A stretch of 41,041 nt of DNA from positions 1 to 41,041 of the forward strand of contig CAAFJQ010000048.1 of NCBI GenBank assembly GCA_900763245.1. Direction: 5' to 3'. The stretch's first letter is position 1, and the number at the start of each line of letters is the position of its first letter. The position numbers and the translations under genes are program-made. This DNA is from Bacilli bacterium (GTDB taxonomy: Bacteria > Bacillota_I > Bacilli_A > RFN20 > CAG-288). Under the pieces are notes generated by a model. That model ran no database searches. It saw only the letters and a list, made by a program, of their open reading frames with translations, and was not told the origin of the DNA. Below, piece by piece: positions 23,550 to 31,796 of the stretch.

Positions 23550-24191
23550 TCAGTCAAGCTGAAGTTCTTGTGCAATCTCGTAGAAGGAATCAGCTCTATA
23601 ATCGGCAATCGGACTCTTTTTGGCGTCCTTGATTGCAACTGCTGTCATATGAGCGTTCTTAGCTGCTTCAATACCAGCGACTGCGTCTTCAATGACTGCA
23701 CATTCTTCCGGTAAAAGATTCAGTTTCTTTCCTGCGAGGAGGAAGACTTCCGGATCTGGTTTGGAGTGTGTGATTTCTGTACCGTCTGCAATCTCATCGA
23801 AAGAATCGATCAATCTGATATTGGTGAGAATTCTTTTTGTGTTCTTAGAAGAAGAACCGATTGCAGTCTTGATGCCTTTTCTTTTTAAGAAAGAAAGGAA
23901 ATCCATGAATCCAGGAAGAATATCTGAAGAGGAAAGATTGCTAAGCAATGATACATAGATATCATTCTTCCTCTTCATCAGTTCTTCTTTTTCTTCTTCT
24001 GTATACTTTTTGTCAGTCTTTTCAAGAATGATTTCTAACGATGCTCTTCTTGAAACACCGCGGAGAAGATTGTTTCTTTCTCTGTCAAAGGGAATGCCTT
24101 CTTTATCGGCCATCGCCTTCCAGGCGCGATAATGGTAGTCATCAGTCGAAACGATGACACCATCCAAATCAAAGATAATACCCTTGATCAT
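23550..24191 (-). CDS. pgmB: Beta-phosphoglucomutase-like HAD hydrolase
   Basis: The 213-residue protein is a HAD phosphatase-fold enzyme. The nucleophile/acid-base pair is Asp8 and Asp10 in F-D-L-D-G-V-I. The cap region has D-Y-H-Y-R-A-W-K-A and L-L-R-G-V-S-R-R-A-S-L-E, which is the beta-phosphoglucomutase pattern. The motif II-like S-S-S-K-N and motif IV E-D-A-V-A-G-I are present. The enzyme converts beta-glucose 1-phosphate to glucose 6-phosphate, which fits a locus that breaks down glucosides. It ends the seven-gene operon, and its ATG sits one base after the esterase stop (TGA-T-ATG), so it is translationally coupled. A related phosphatase activity is an alternative. Confidence 0.85.
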   Translation of the reverse strand: MIKGIIFDLDGVIVSTDDYHYRAWKAMADKEGIPFDRERNNLLRGVSRRASLEIILEKTDKKYTEEEKEELMKRKNDIYVSLLSNLSSSDILPGFMDFLSFLKRKGIKTAIGSSSKNTKRILTNIRLIDSFDEIADGTEITHSKPDPEVFLLAGKKLNLLPEECAVIEDAVAGIEAAKNAHMTAVAIKDAKKSPIADYRADSFYEIAQELQLD

Positions 24192-24192
24192 A

Positions 24193-25059
24193 TCAGTTCT
24201 GCTCGATGAAGGCCAAAGACATCTCAGGCCACTTTTGCATATTCAAACCATCGACTTCTTCCTTATCCTTGACAGTTTCATCGCAAAGAGAAACACCATG
24301 GTTTCCGTTTGCAAAGAGATGCAATTCAACAGGGACTTTCAGTTCGACAAGGCTGGATGCCAAGGAGGTCAAGTCGGAAGGAAGGATGACAGAATCACGA
24401 TAGGAGCCGAAAGCAAAGACAGGCGGCATATCGGCTCTAAGATAGTGAATGAGGTTTAAAGATTCGAGTTCTTCTTCGCTCGGATTTTCTTTTCCTAAGA
24501 GAATCTCGCGAATTGTCGGTCCTCTGAAATCAGGAAGTTTTCCGGCTTCGATCAGTTCAAGAACCTCTTTGGGAAGGACACCCTTCGGTCTCTGCGGATG
24601 CAATGTGACAGCAGGATAACCTAAGATGATATGATCGGGTCTTAAGTCAGTTCCTTTAGCATTAAGTCCATTTAAGACATAGTCCTTATCAAAGAAGCAG
24701 CCTAAGGACAATGCGAGGTTTCCGCCGGCAGAGAAACCGACAACATCGATTTCATCGATCAAAAACTCTTCTTTGTGATTCTTGACGTATAAGAAAGCTT
24801 CTGCAAGCTGTCTTAACTGTGTCGGGAAAGGATGAGATATGCCACAGTCATAATGAAGGACAAATGCGTGATATCCATGACGGAGATAGAACATGGCAAC
24901 AGGTTCTCCTTCGTTTTTGGAACAGTAGGAATATCCGCCTCCGGGGCAGACGATCATCGCATGATGCTTTCTTCCTTTTCTGTCATATTCGCCATCATCG
25001 AGAACATAAGTGTCAAGATAGCTATCATCGCCAGTTAATGGTATACGATTGCAGATCAT
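24193..25059 (-). CDS. Alpha/beta-hydrolase esterase (acetyl-sugar esterase-like)
   Basis: This 288-residue protein has the BD-FAE/acetyl-esterase layout. The oxyanion loop is P-G-G-G-Y at 39-43. The nucleophile elbow is G-F-S-A-G-G-N with Ser110, and the late acid and His are Asp222 in S-Y-R-D-S and His254 in G-N-H-G-V. No signal peptide exists, so it acts in the cytoplasm. Its place between a GH3 enzyme and a beta-phosphoglucomutase suggests it removes acetyl or aryl groups from imported glycosides. AAAGGAG lies 6 nt before the ATG. Substrate specificity is not readable from sequence. Confidence 0.85.
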   Translation of the reverse strand: MICNRIPLTGDDSYLDTYVLDDGEYDRKGRKHHAMIVCPGGGYSYCSKNEGEPVAMFYLRHGYHAFVLHYDCGISHPFPTQLRQLAEAFLYVKNHKEEFLIDEIDVVGFSAGGNLALSLGCFFDKDYVLNGLNAKGTDLRPDHIILGYPAVTLHPQRPKGVLPKEVLELIEAGKLPDFRGPTIREILLGKENPSEEELESLNLIHYLRADMPPVFAFGSYRDSVILPSDLTSLASSLVELKVPVELHLFANGNHGVSLCDETVKDKEEVDGLNMQKWPEMSLAFIEQN

Positions 25060-25078
25060 AATTTTCTCCTTTCATTAT

Positions 25079-26773
25079 TTATAAATGGGTATCCCATTTT
25101 CCACAGAAGGAATCGACAGGATCCTTTCCGCGGAAAGTGTCACGGCCCAACAGTTTATCGACAAGACAAGTGAGTGTATAGTCATTCATTCCGTAGGTAT
25201 TGATATAAGTCTTTACGCGAGGAACATCAAGAAGGTGATAGGGGTTAGCTAACGAAATGAAGATGGTCGGAATGGAATTGATGTAGATTGGAACATTGAC
25301 ACCCATCGGATTGGTCCATTCAATACGGACAGTCGTCTGATTGGATTTTGTTTCAAGGTTAGCAAGATAGATGATTGCATCATACTTCTCTTTAACGCTT
25401 TCAAAGGCTTCCTGAAGTCCTTCGTAAGTGCCGTTTGAAACAAACGGAGTCACTTCGAAGCCTTCTTTTTCCAAAAGGGTCTTGAACTGATTTCCGACTT
25501 CGGTTCTCAAGTAGCCGAGTGCGTTTCCGCCGCTTTCAAGAACGTGAAGAAGGATTCTCTTATTCTTCTTGACAGTGAGAGGAAGAAGTCCTTTCTGTTC
25601 CTTGACAAGCGTGATGGAATCAGAAGCGATTCTTTTAGCAACTTCTAAGTTTTCTTTCTTTCTTAAGACGGGTTCACGCTTTAAGAAAGAGAAGTCTTCA
25701 TCAAGAAGTCCGATCTTCATCTTTGTAGCAAGGATACGAAGAAGCGCATCGTGAAGTCTCTCTTCCGTGATGATATTTCTTTCATATCCTCTCTTCATGA
25801 ACATGACATCTTCATCAAGATTCTTGCAGAAGAGGAACATATCATTGCCGGCCTTGATGGAATAAGGAACAGCATAATCTCTTGGATAAGGAATATTGAA
25901 TCCTGCCATGGTGGAGGCATCTGTCAATATCAGACCATTGAAGCCAAGCTTCTCTCTTAAAAGCCCATTGAGAAGCTCCGTGGATAACGAACCAGGAAGG
26001 ATGTCTTTATCCTCTAAATCAGGATTGAGTCTCTTGCTATAGGATGGAAGAAGGATGTGTCCTGTCATAAAGGCTAAGACACCGGCCTTGATCTCGCTTT
26101 CATAAATGGCGCCATAGCTCTTATCCCATTCTTCACAGGACAAGTCGTTGATAGAAGAGACAAGATGCTGATCTCTTTCATCTCTTCCGTCTCCAGGGAA
26201 GTGCTTGGCAGAGCACATGACATTGTTCTTCTGAGAGGCAAGAATGTAGTTTGTAGCACATTCTTTGACCATCTTTACAGAAGAAGCGAATGTTCTTGTG
26301 TTCATGATCGGATTTCTGAAGTTGTAGTCGATGTCGCTGACAGGTGCAAAAGCGAAGTTGACACCGATTTCATTGGCTTCTTCAGAGCAGATTCTTCCTA
26401 ATTCATAAGCGTTAGAAGGATCATTTGTCGCACCGATCATCATGTTTGTTGCGACATTGGTGCCTTCAGAACAACAGCCTGCTCCGCCGGATTCCAAGTT
26501 AGCCGCGACAAAGAGCGGAATATTGGAATGTTTCTGAACATAGGAGATGATTGCACGGTCTGTATCTTTGTTCAAAGGGCGGACCATGATACCGCCGACA
26601 TGAAGATCTTTAGTGACATGGGAGAGATATTCTTCATCGAATCCTCTTCCGACGACGAAGAAGAGCTGTCCGATCTTTTCCTCTAAAGTCATAGAGGAAA
26701 TCATCTTTTCGATTTTCTCGATCTGCTTGTCTGAAAAATTGTAAGGTGCGATTTTAAGATTGATATCTCTCAT
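25079..26773 (-). CDS. Glycoside hydrolase family 3 enzyme, NagZ-type
   Basis: The 564-residue protein carries the GH3 TIM-barrel. Conserved K-H-F-P-G-D-G is at 190-196, and a D-Q-H dyad (Asp201-His203) follows. In NagZ-type enzymes that Asp-His pair replaces a distant acid/base Glu. The nucleophile is Asp285 in L-I-L-T-D-A-S. This points to beta-N-acetylglucosaminidase-type chemistry (or a phosphorylase variant), though glucosidase activity is not excluded. Residues ~370-564 form a second domain, as in longer Gram-positive NagZ proteins. There is no signal peptide, so it is cytoplasmic and acts on imported glycosides. Two bases separate its ATG from the upstream permease stop, so the two are coupled. 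Confidence 0.88.
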   Translation of the reverse strand: MRDINLKIAPYNFSDKQIEKIEKMISSMTLEEKIGQLFFVVGRGFDEEYLSHVTKDLHVGGIMVRPLNKDTDRAIISYVQKHSNIPLFVAANLESGGAGCCSEGTNVATNMMIGATNDPSNAYELGRICSEEANEIGVNFAFAPVSDIDYNFRNPIMNTRTFASSVKMVKECATNYILASQKNNVMCSAKHFPGDGRDERDQHLVSSINDLSCEEWDKSYGAIYESEIKAGVLAFMTGHILLPSYSKRLNPDLEDKDILPGSLSTELLNGLLREKLGFNGLILTDASTMAGFNIPYPRDYAVPYSIKAGNDMFLFCKNLDEDVMFMKRGYERNIITEERLHDALLRILATKMKIGLLDEDFSFLKREPVLRKKENLEVAKRIASDSITLVKEQKGLLPLTVKKNKRILLHVLESGGNALGYLRTEVGNQFKTLLEKEGFEVTPFVSNGTYEGLQEAFESVKEKYDAIIYLANLETKSNQTTVRIEWTNPMGVNVPIYINSIPTIFISLANPYHLLDVPRVKTYINTYGMNDYTLTCLVDKLLGRDTFRGKDPVDSFCGKWDTHL

Positions 26774-26775
26774 GA

Positions 26776-27786
26776 TTATGCCTCTTTCTTTTTGAATGAG
26801 AACGTATTGCGAATGATATTCTTCAATAATTCCTGGTTTGTCGTATAGGTCATGATGAGAACGATGGCGATACCAGTGATGATTGTCTGAATGGAGGAGT
26901 CAATGCTCAAAGCCTGGAGTCCATAAGTGATCACGTTGAAGCCTAAGGCACCGACAAAGACACCGAAAGGAAGGGTAGAATACTGCTCTAAGAAAAGGCC
27001 GACCAAAACAGGTCCCATAGATGAGAACATCAGGTTTGTGGAGGAGAGGTTGCTGGCTGCTTCTACTTTTCCTTTGGATGCGTTGAGGATAGCGGCAAAG
27101 CCTAACAGGACACCGATGAAGACATAGGTGAGAAGGATATTTTTCTTTTCTTTGACACCTGCATTGATAGCTAACTTCGAATTCAGACCTAAAGACTTAT
27201 TGTCAGCTCCGAAGCGGGTATAGTAGAGAAGGAAAGTAGAGACCAGAATGACAAGGACCAAAAGGATATAGCACCAAGGAGCATTGTAGAGTTTGAGCAA
27301 TTCATCTGTGTATTCGGGTGTGTTATTGAAGACATTGACGCCTTTTCCGTTGAAGAGAATATTGGTCATTGCCTCATAGATCATAACAACGCCTAAGGAG
27401 ACGATCATATTCGGAACGCGAAGAACGATATAGAGAAGTCCCTCTAAAACAGCCAAAAGCACCGAGAAGAAAACCGTGAAGATGATTCCGACAATCAACG
27501 GAGCCTTTAACATGATGGTGAGATTGAGACCGATGATTCCGCCTAAGACTGAAATCGTACCGGTTGCAAAGTCCCATCTTCCGCCTTTTAAAGGAACGGC
27601 GATTGCAATGCCGACAAGTGTTGCTAAAACAGACTCCTGAAATATCTTCCCTGTCGTATAGGAGGAGAAGTAAGTGCCCTGTTTACCACAGCAGAGTGAA
27701 ATCAGTGCGAAGATGATGTAGAGAACAACAGGGAATATCAGACTTTTCAGGTAGCCTAATCCAGTTTTCAATATTTTGTCTTTCAT
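26776..27786 (-). CDS. Sugar ABC transporter permease (RbsC/YtfT family)
   Basis: A 336-residue polytopic protein with roughly 8-10 hydrophobic helices, it has the branched-chain/ribose permease fold. The family's diagnostic G-x-x-D-(F/L)-A-T-G-T-I-S-V-L-G-G segment is present (G-R-W-D-F-A-T-G-T), as is F-G-A-D-N-K-S-L-G-L-N in the cytoplasmic coupling loop. It pairs with the other permease gene (29033-30025) to make a heterodimeric channel around a shared ATPase. A weak AAAGGCG precedes ATG. It lies 49 nt after the binding-protein gene, and GH3 follows 2 nt later. The transported sugar cannot be read. Confidence 0.88.
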   Translation of the reverse strand: MKDKILKTGLGYLKSLIFPVVLYIIFALISLCCGKQGTYFSSYTTGKIFQESVLATLVGIAIAVPLKGGRWDFATGTISVLGGIIGLNLTIMLKAPLIVGIIFTVFFSVLLAVLEGLLYIVLRVPNMIVSLGVVMIYEAMTNILFNGKGVNVFNNTPEYTDELLKLYNAPWCYILLVLVILVSTFLLYYTRFGADNKSLGLNSKLAINAGVKEKKNILLTYVFIGVLLGFAAILNASKGKVEAASNLSSTNLMFSSMGPVLVGLFLEQYSTLPFGVFVGALGFNVITYGLQALSIDSSIQTIITGIAIVLIMTYTTNQELLKNIIRNTFSFKKKEA

Positions 27787-27835
27787 ATTGCAATCGCCTT
27801 TCTAATCGCTAATGTGATAGCGATATTTTGTTTAA

Positions 27836-28999
27836 TTACTTAGAAGTTCTGACAGTCTTGATCTCAGCCATGGTGCGGTTGGTGAGAGTGTTGAGATCAC
27901 TTAAGGTAGCCTTGTCATTGTAACGGAGCATGACATTCTTCAATTCATCAGCTGTGACAGCGCCGCCATTGGACATATCGGTAGGAGCGATATAGGTTGT
28001 GTAATCAGCAACATCAGCAACACTGGTCATGACAGGATAGCCTGCGACACCATTGACGATGTTGTCCTGGTTGTATTTGCCGCTTGTAGCATCGCTATAG
28101 GTCTTACCATCGATAGCGTTGACAAGTCTTGCAACGCAGGAAGCGATGGACTGAACGTGGTTGTTGTTTCCGCTTGCGACAAGCTTGCCGGCCTCAAAGA
28201 GAGACTTGACGGAATCATCATAGCCCATAGAGAGGAGCTTGATGTTCTTGTCACGGATGACAGGGTAGACATAGTCAAGACCGGAGGAAAGTCCGAAGAT
28301 ACTATCGACTGTAGGAGTATCGGTGAGAACCTTGTTGGTTGCTGTCTGAACATCGTCAGCCATGAAACCAGCGGAGAGGACAAGGTCTTCAGCCTTGGCT
28401 GTAGAATCAAGAGCAGTGACTTCAGCCTTGAAAGCATTATATAATGCCGGTCCTTCGACAAAGGCCCAAGCAGGGAAGGAGACTCCGCCGATATCCTTCA
28501 ATCCAGCATCGACAGCAGCCTTGGCATAGGTCTTTCCTAAAGCGACAAGATCACCGCCGAACTGCTGCGTTCCGCCGACGAAGTATTCGTTGACAGGGCT
28601 ATCCTTGAAGTCAGTGGCAGAAGAATAATCCAAAGCCAAAGAATAATAGACGCCTGCATTCTTTGCTGTATAAAGGCAGGAGACTAAAGAAGTGTCGTAA
28701 CCGGAGATGATGCCCTTGCATCCAGCGGAAATGAGGTTTTCGACAGCAGTGATCTGCTGGTCATCCTGATAGTTGGTTGCTTCAAAAGCAAAGTCGAGAG
28801 GGAGATTCTTGGAAAGGTAGTTGCAGTAATTCTCGATGGTCTTTCCCTGAACATCGGAGAAGGAATACATAACGACACCGATTTTGATTCTCTTTTCGCT
28901 GACTCCACCGGTTGTTCCGCTTCCGTTGGTATTGCCGCATCCGACTAAAGCACCTGCTAAGACGGCTAAGCTCAACATAAGATTTTTTGAACGTTTCAT
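27836..28999 (-). CDS. Sugar ABC transporter substrate-binding lipoprotein
   Basis: The 387-residue product begins with a lipoprotein signal (K-R-S-K-N, hydrophobic core, L-V-G-C with Cys21) and a Gly/Thr/Ser-rich linker. It would be anchored to the outer face of the membrane. The rest follows the two-lobed periplasmic-binding-protein type 1 fold. It starts R-I-K-I-G-V-V-M-Y-S-F, and continues with the ribose-binding-like G-C-K-G-I-I-S-G-Y-D and the Y-D-D-S segment. It delivers the sugar to the two permeases encoded on either side. AAAGGAG lies before the ATG. Codons are strongly biased, as expected for an abundant receptor. Confidence 0.9.
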   Translation of the reverse strand: MKRSKNLMLSLAVLAGALVGCGNTNGSGTTGGVSEKRIKIGVVMYSFSDVQGKTIENYCNYLSKNLPLDFAFEATNYQDDQQITAVENLISAGCKGIISGYDTSLVSCLYTAKNAGVYYSLALDYSSATDFKDSPVNEYFVGGTQQFGGDLVALGKTYAKAAVDAGLKDIGGVSFPAWAFVEGPALYNAFKAEVTALDSTAKAEDLVLSAGFMADDVQTATNKVLTDTPTVDSIFGLSSGLDYVYPVIRDKNIKLLSMGYDDSVKSLFEAGKLVASGNNNHVQSIASCVARLVNAIDGKTYSDATSGKYNQDNIVNGVAGYPVMTSVADVADYTTYIAPTDMSNGGAVTADELKNVMLRYNDKATLSDLNTLTNRTMAEIKTVRTSK

Positions 29000-29032
29000 G
29001 ATATTTTTTCTCCTTTCTATGAAATTGTTCGT

Positions 29033-30025
29033 TTAACGAGGCATTTCTTTGACGTTTTTGCTTTGTCTCAACGTCATGAAAATGATTGCTAAGAAGATGA
29101 TTCCTTTGACTAAAGAAATGTAGTTTGTTTTAACACCTACCATCGTCATGCCATTCGAGAGCAGACGGTAAGTGATAGAACCGATGACTGCAGCCGACAT
29201 CTTGGATTTGCTTCCGCCATTGAGGTTCATGCCTCCTAAGATGATGGCGATCATAATATCCATTTCCATACCGGACCCGATTGACTTTCCAATTGATCCG
29301 CTTCTGGCCATCAGGAAGATGCTGGCGATGCCGACTAATAATCCAGCTAAGATATAAGCGAAGTATCTGATACCGTTGACATTGGCTCCGCTTTGTCTTG
29401 CGGATATTGGATTGTCTCCGATAGCTTTTGCCTGTTTTCCTATCTTTGTATAATTGAATAGGAATCCAGTGATAAGTACAACTAATAATGTGATGACAAG
29501 CTGAAGAACCCAGTTGGATTTCAAGTTAGAGATCATGCTGTAGTCATCGATATGGACAACGCCGTCTGAGAGAGAGCAGACATAGGTGATAACGCCTCTG
29601 GCTGAGAACATGATGGCAAGGGAGGCGATTGTCGTAACGAGTTTCAGTTTGACGGAGATGAAGCACTGAAGGAAATAAAGGATCATGGATAAGAGGATAG
29701 AGACGATGATTCCAATCCATAGCTGTCCTGTCTTATTGGCGATAAGGACCATGATAAGCGAACATAAGCCTGCTACGCTTCCGCTTGCGATATCGAAGCT
29801 TCCGCACGCGAAGACAAAGAGAAGACCGCACGCCATGATAAGCAAGGATGAGATCTGTCCGACCAATGTCTTAAGGTTATAGGCCGAGAAGATATTTCCC
29901 TTTGTCAGAATCGAGAAGAGAACAACGACAAGGATCAAGGATCCCCACTGAATGATCTCTCCTTTATGTTCTTTCAATCCCTTAGGAGTGAAGAACGATT
30001 TGATATTGTTTGCAATTGCTTTCAT
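29033..30025 (-). CDS. Sugar ABC transporter permease (RbsC family)
   Basis: This 330-residue permease has the ribose-type fold, with G-S-F-D-I-A-S-G-S-V-A-G-L near 75 and a cytoplasmic coupling loop K-A-I-G-D-N-P-I-S-A-R-Q-S-G-A-N. The G-G-M-N-L-N-G-G segment is also conserved. An AGGAGGG site overlaps the TAG of the ATPase gene upstream, and the ATG follows 9 nt later, so it is co-translated. It and the permease at 26776 differ in sequence, so the importer probably uses a heterodimer. Confidence 0.9.
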   Translation of the reverse strand: MKAIANNIKSFFTPKGLKEHKGEIIQWGSLILVVVLFSILTKGNIFSAYNLKTLVGQISSLLIMACGLLFVFACGSFDIASGSVAGLCSLIMVLIANKTGQLWIGIIVSILLSMILYFLQCFISVKLKLVTTIASLAIMFSARGVITYVCSLSDGVVHIDDYSMISNLKSNWVLQLVITLLVVLITGFLFNYTKIGKQAKAIGDNPISARQSGANVNGIRYFAYILAGLLVGIASIFLMARSGSIGKSIGSGMEMDIMIAIILGGMNLNGGSKSKMSAAVIGSITYRLLSNGMTMVGVKTNYISLVKGIIFLAIIFMTLRQSKNVKEMPR

Positions 30026-30034
30026 CTTTCCCTC

Positions 30035-31615
30035 CTAGATCATGTAATTGATGATGTCTTCTTCTTTCAGGTCTTCGCTTCTTAAGAATTCATGATTGAT
30101 CTTTCCGTCTTTCATGACGAGGATTCTGTCGCTCATACCGATGAGTTCCGGAAGTTCCTCAGAGACGATAAGGATCGTATATCCTTCCTTCTTCAGCTGA
30201 TTGAAGAGCTGATACATTGTCGCTTTGACCATGACATCAACACCTCTTGTCGGTGAATCGAAGACCAATATCTTGGAATTGTTTCCAATCCATTTTCCGA
30301 AGCTGACTTTCTGTTTGTTTCCGCCAGAGAGTTCTTTGACAGTCTGATTCATCGAAGCGCATTTGATATGGAAAGATTCGATGATGTCAGCTGCGAACTT
30401 CTTTTCGCTTCTCGGCGTGATGACGCCGAAGACAGCAAGATTATCAAGGTTAGAGATGCAGAGGTTGTTCTTGATGGAATCGGGAAGAATCAACGTCTCT
30501 TTGTCTCTGTCTTTGGAGATATAACCGATCGATGCCTTTAAGGCTGTATCGATATTCTTGATTTCATATTCGACGATATCCGTAATCTCTTCGACCGGTT
30601 TCTTCTTTAACTTGGCAAGGTTTGCTTTCCACTTTTCTTTGAAAGTAGGCTGTCTCTTGCTATAGGCGTATACATGACCGGATGTAAGTTTTTCCATTCC
30701 GAAGAACGCTTTAGCCAAATCATGCATACCGGAATCGGATAATCCGCCGATACCGACGATTTCGCCTTCTCTGACAGACATCGAAACATCATGGAGTCGC
30801 AGAGTAGAGATATGATCTGCGATCAATGTCTCTCTTTCACCGTGTGTCGGTGTGAAGTCGCTTCTGTAATAGTCGCCTTTGACTTCTCTTCCGACCATCG
30901 CCTTCTTGATGGTGTCAGCATCGAAGTCTTTCTTTTCAAGCGTTGTGATCATATGGCCGTCTCTTAAGACAGTCAGAACATCACAGGTTGCGGAGAGTTC
31001 TTCCAAATCATGAGAGATGAAGAGAACGGCTTTGCCTTTCTCTCTTAAGTCATTCATGATCTCATGGATTTTTTCTCTTCCGGTCTGACTTAAGGCTGTT
31101 GTCGTTTCATCGACGATGAAGAGTTCCGGATCGATGGATAAGGCCTTTGCGATTTCAACCATCTTTCTGACTTCGAAGGAATAAGCGGATATCGGAAGAG
31201 TGACATTCATGTCTTCCATTCCGACAAGGGCCATAACCTTTTTGGCTTCCTCATCCATTTTCTTATGATTGAGGAAGATACCCTTGGTGAATTCTTTTTC
31301 TCTTCCCAAGAAGATATTTTCACTGACAGTGAGATAATCGATGGTACCTGTTTCCTGAACGATCATGGCAATATGATTCTTTTCAGCATCGAGATAGCTG
31401 TTCGGCTTGAACTCTTTCCCTTTATAGAATATTTCACCGGATGTTCTGGAATAGATTCCGCAGATCATCTGTGAAATTGTGGATTTGCCTGAACCGTTTT
31501 CACCAATGAGTCCACGGATTTCGCCGCTGTAGATTTCCATCGAAACCTTATCGACTGCGACGACGTCTCCGAACTTTTTGGTGAGGTCTTTTGTTGATAC
31601 CAATAATTCTTTCAT
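30035..31615 (-). CDS. Sugar ABC transporter ATPase, duplicated (RbsA-like)
   Basis: A 526-residue protein with two nucleotide-binding domains energises sugar uptake. NBD1 has Walker A G-E-N-G-S-G-K-S-T at 38-46, Walker B Asp169-Glu170 and switch His202, but its signature is degenerate (Y-S-F-E-V-R-K). NBD2 has a canonical L-S-G-G-N-K-Q at 429-435, but no Walker A Lys (G-L-S-D-S-G). Ser454 stands where the catalytic Glu should be, and there is no switch His. Only one composite site, NBD1 Walker A with the NBD2 signature, can hydrolyse ATP. An ~35-residue Lys-rich insert lies at 319-355 in NBD2. It is the first gene of the operon, with an SD AGGAG and a promoter at 31640. Confidence 0.92.
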   Translation of the reverse strand: MKELLVSTKDLTKKFGDVVAVDKVSMEIYSGEIRGLIGENGSGKSTISQMICGIYSRTSGEIFYKGKEFKPNSYLDAEKNHIAMIVQETGTIDYLTVSENIFLGREKEFTKGIFLNHKKMDEEAKKVMALVGMEDMNVTLPISAYSFEVRKMVEIAKALSIDPELFIVDETTTALSQTGREKIHEIMNDLREKGKAVLFISHDLEELSATCDVLTVLRDGHMITTLEKKDFDADTIKKAMVGREVKGDYYRSDFTPTHGERETLIADHISTLRLHDVSMSVREGEIVGIGGLSDSGMHDLAKAFFGMEKLTSGHVYAYSKRQPTFKEKWKANLAKLKKKPVEEITDIVEYEIKNIDTALKASIGYISKDRDKETLILPDSIKNNLCISNLDNLAVFGVITPRSEKKFAADIIESFHIKCASMNQTVKELSGGNKQKVSFGKWIGNNSKILVFDSPTRGVDVMVKATMYQLFNQLKKEGYTILIVSEELPELIGMSDRILVMKDGKINHEFLRSEDLKEEDIINYMI

Positions 31616-31632
31616 GTCACGATTTCTCCTAC

Positions 31633-31771
31633 TGTCAAAATTATATAAGGGCTTTCAGTAAATGAAAACGCTATTTTCTTCCTTGTAATGTCAAAATTTT
31701 GACAATTTTAAATTCTTTCATCAAAATTAAGTGGTGGTAAAAGAGGAAATGTCAAAATTTTGCAGTATAAT
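31633..31771. promoter_or_regulatory. Divergent promoter region with repeated TGTCAAAATT operators
   Basis: Three copies of TGTCAAAATT occur at 31633, 31689 and 31750. The middle one is a perfect 16-bp palindrome, TGTCAAAATTTTGACA (31689-31704). The minus-strand -10 TATAAT is at 31640-31645, and the plus-strand TATAAT at 31766-31771. The middle site is centred near -63 of the operon start, fit for an activator. The third overlaps the plus -10/-35 spacer, fit for repression. The likely binder is the AraC-type product of the adjacent gene; this is inference. Confidence 0.6.
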
Positions 31772-31796
31772 ATATCAAAATCAGGAGAAAAATTGT

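Noticed and set aside
31731..31796. Longer start of the AraC-GH39 gene
   Set aside because: It would place the -10 box and an operator copy inside the coding sequence; AGGAG precedes the ATG at 31797.
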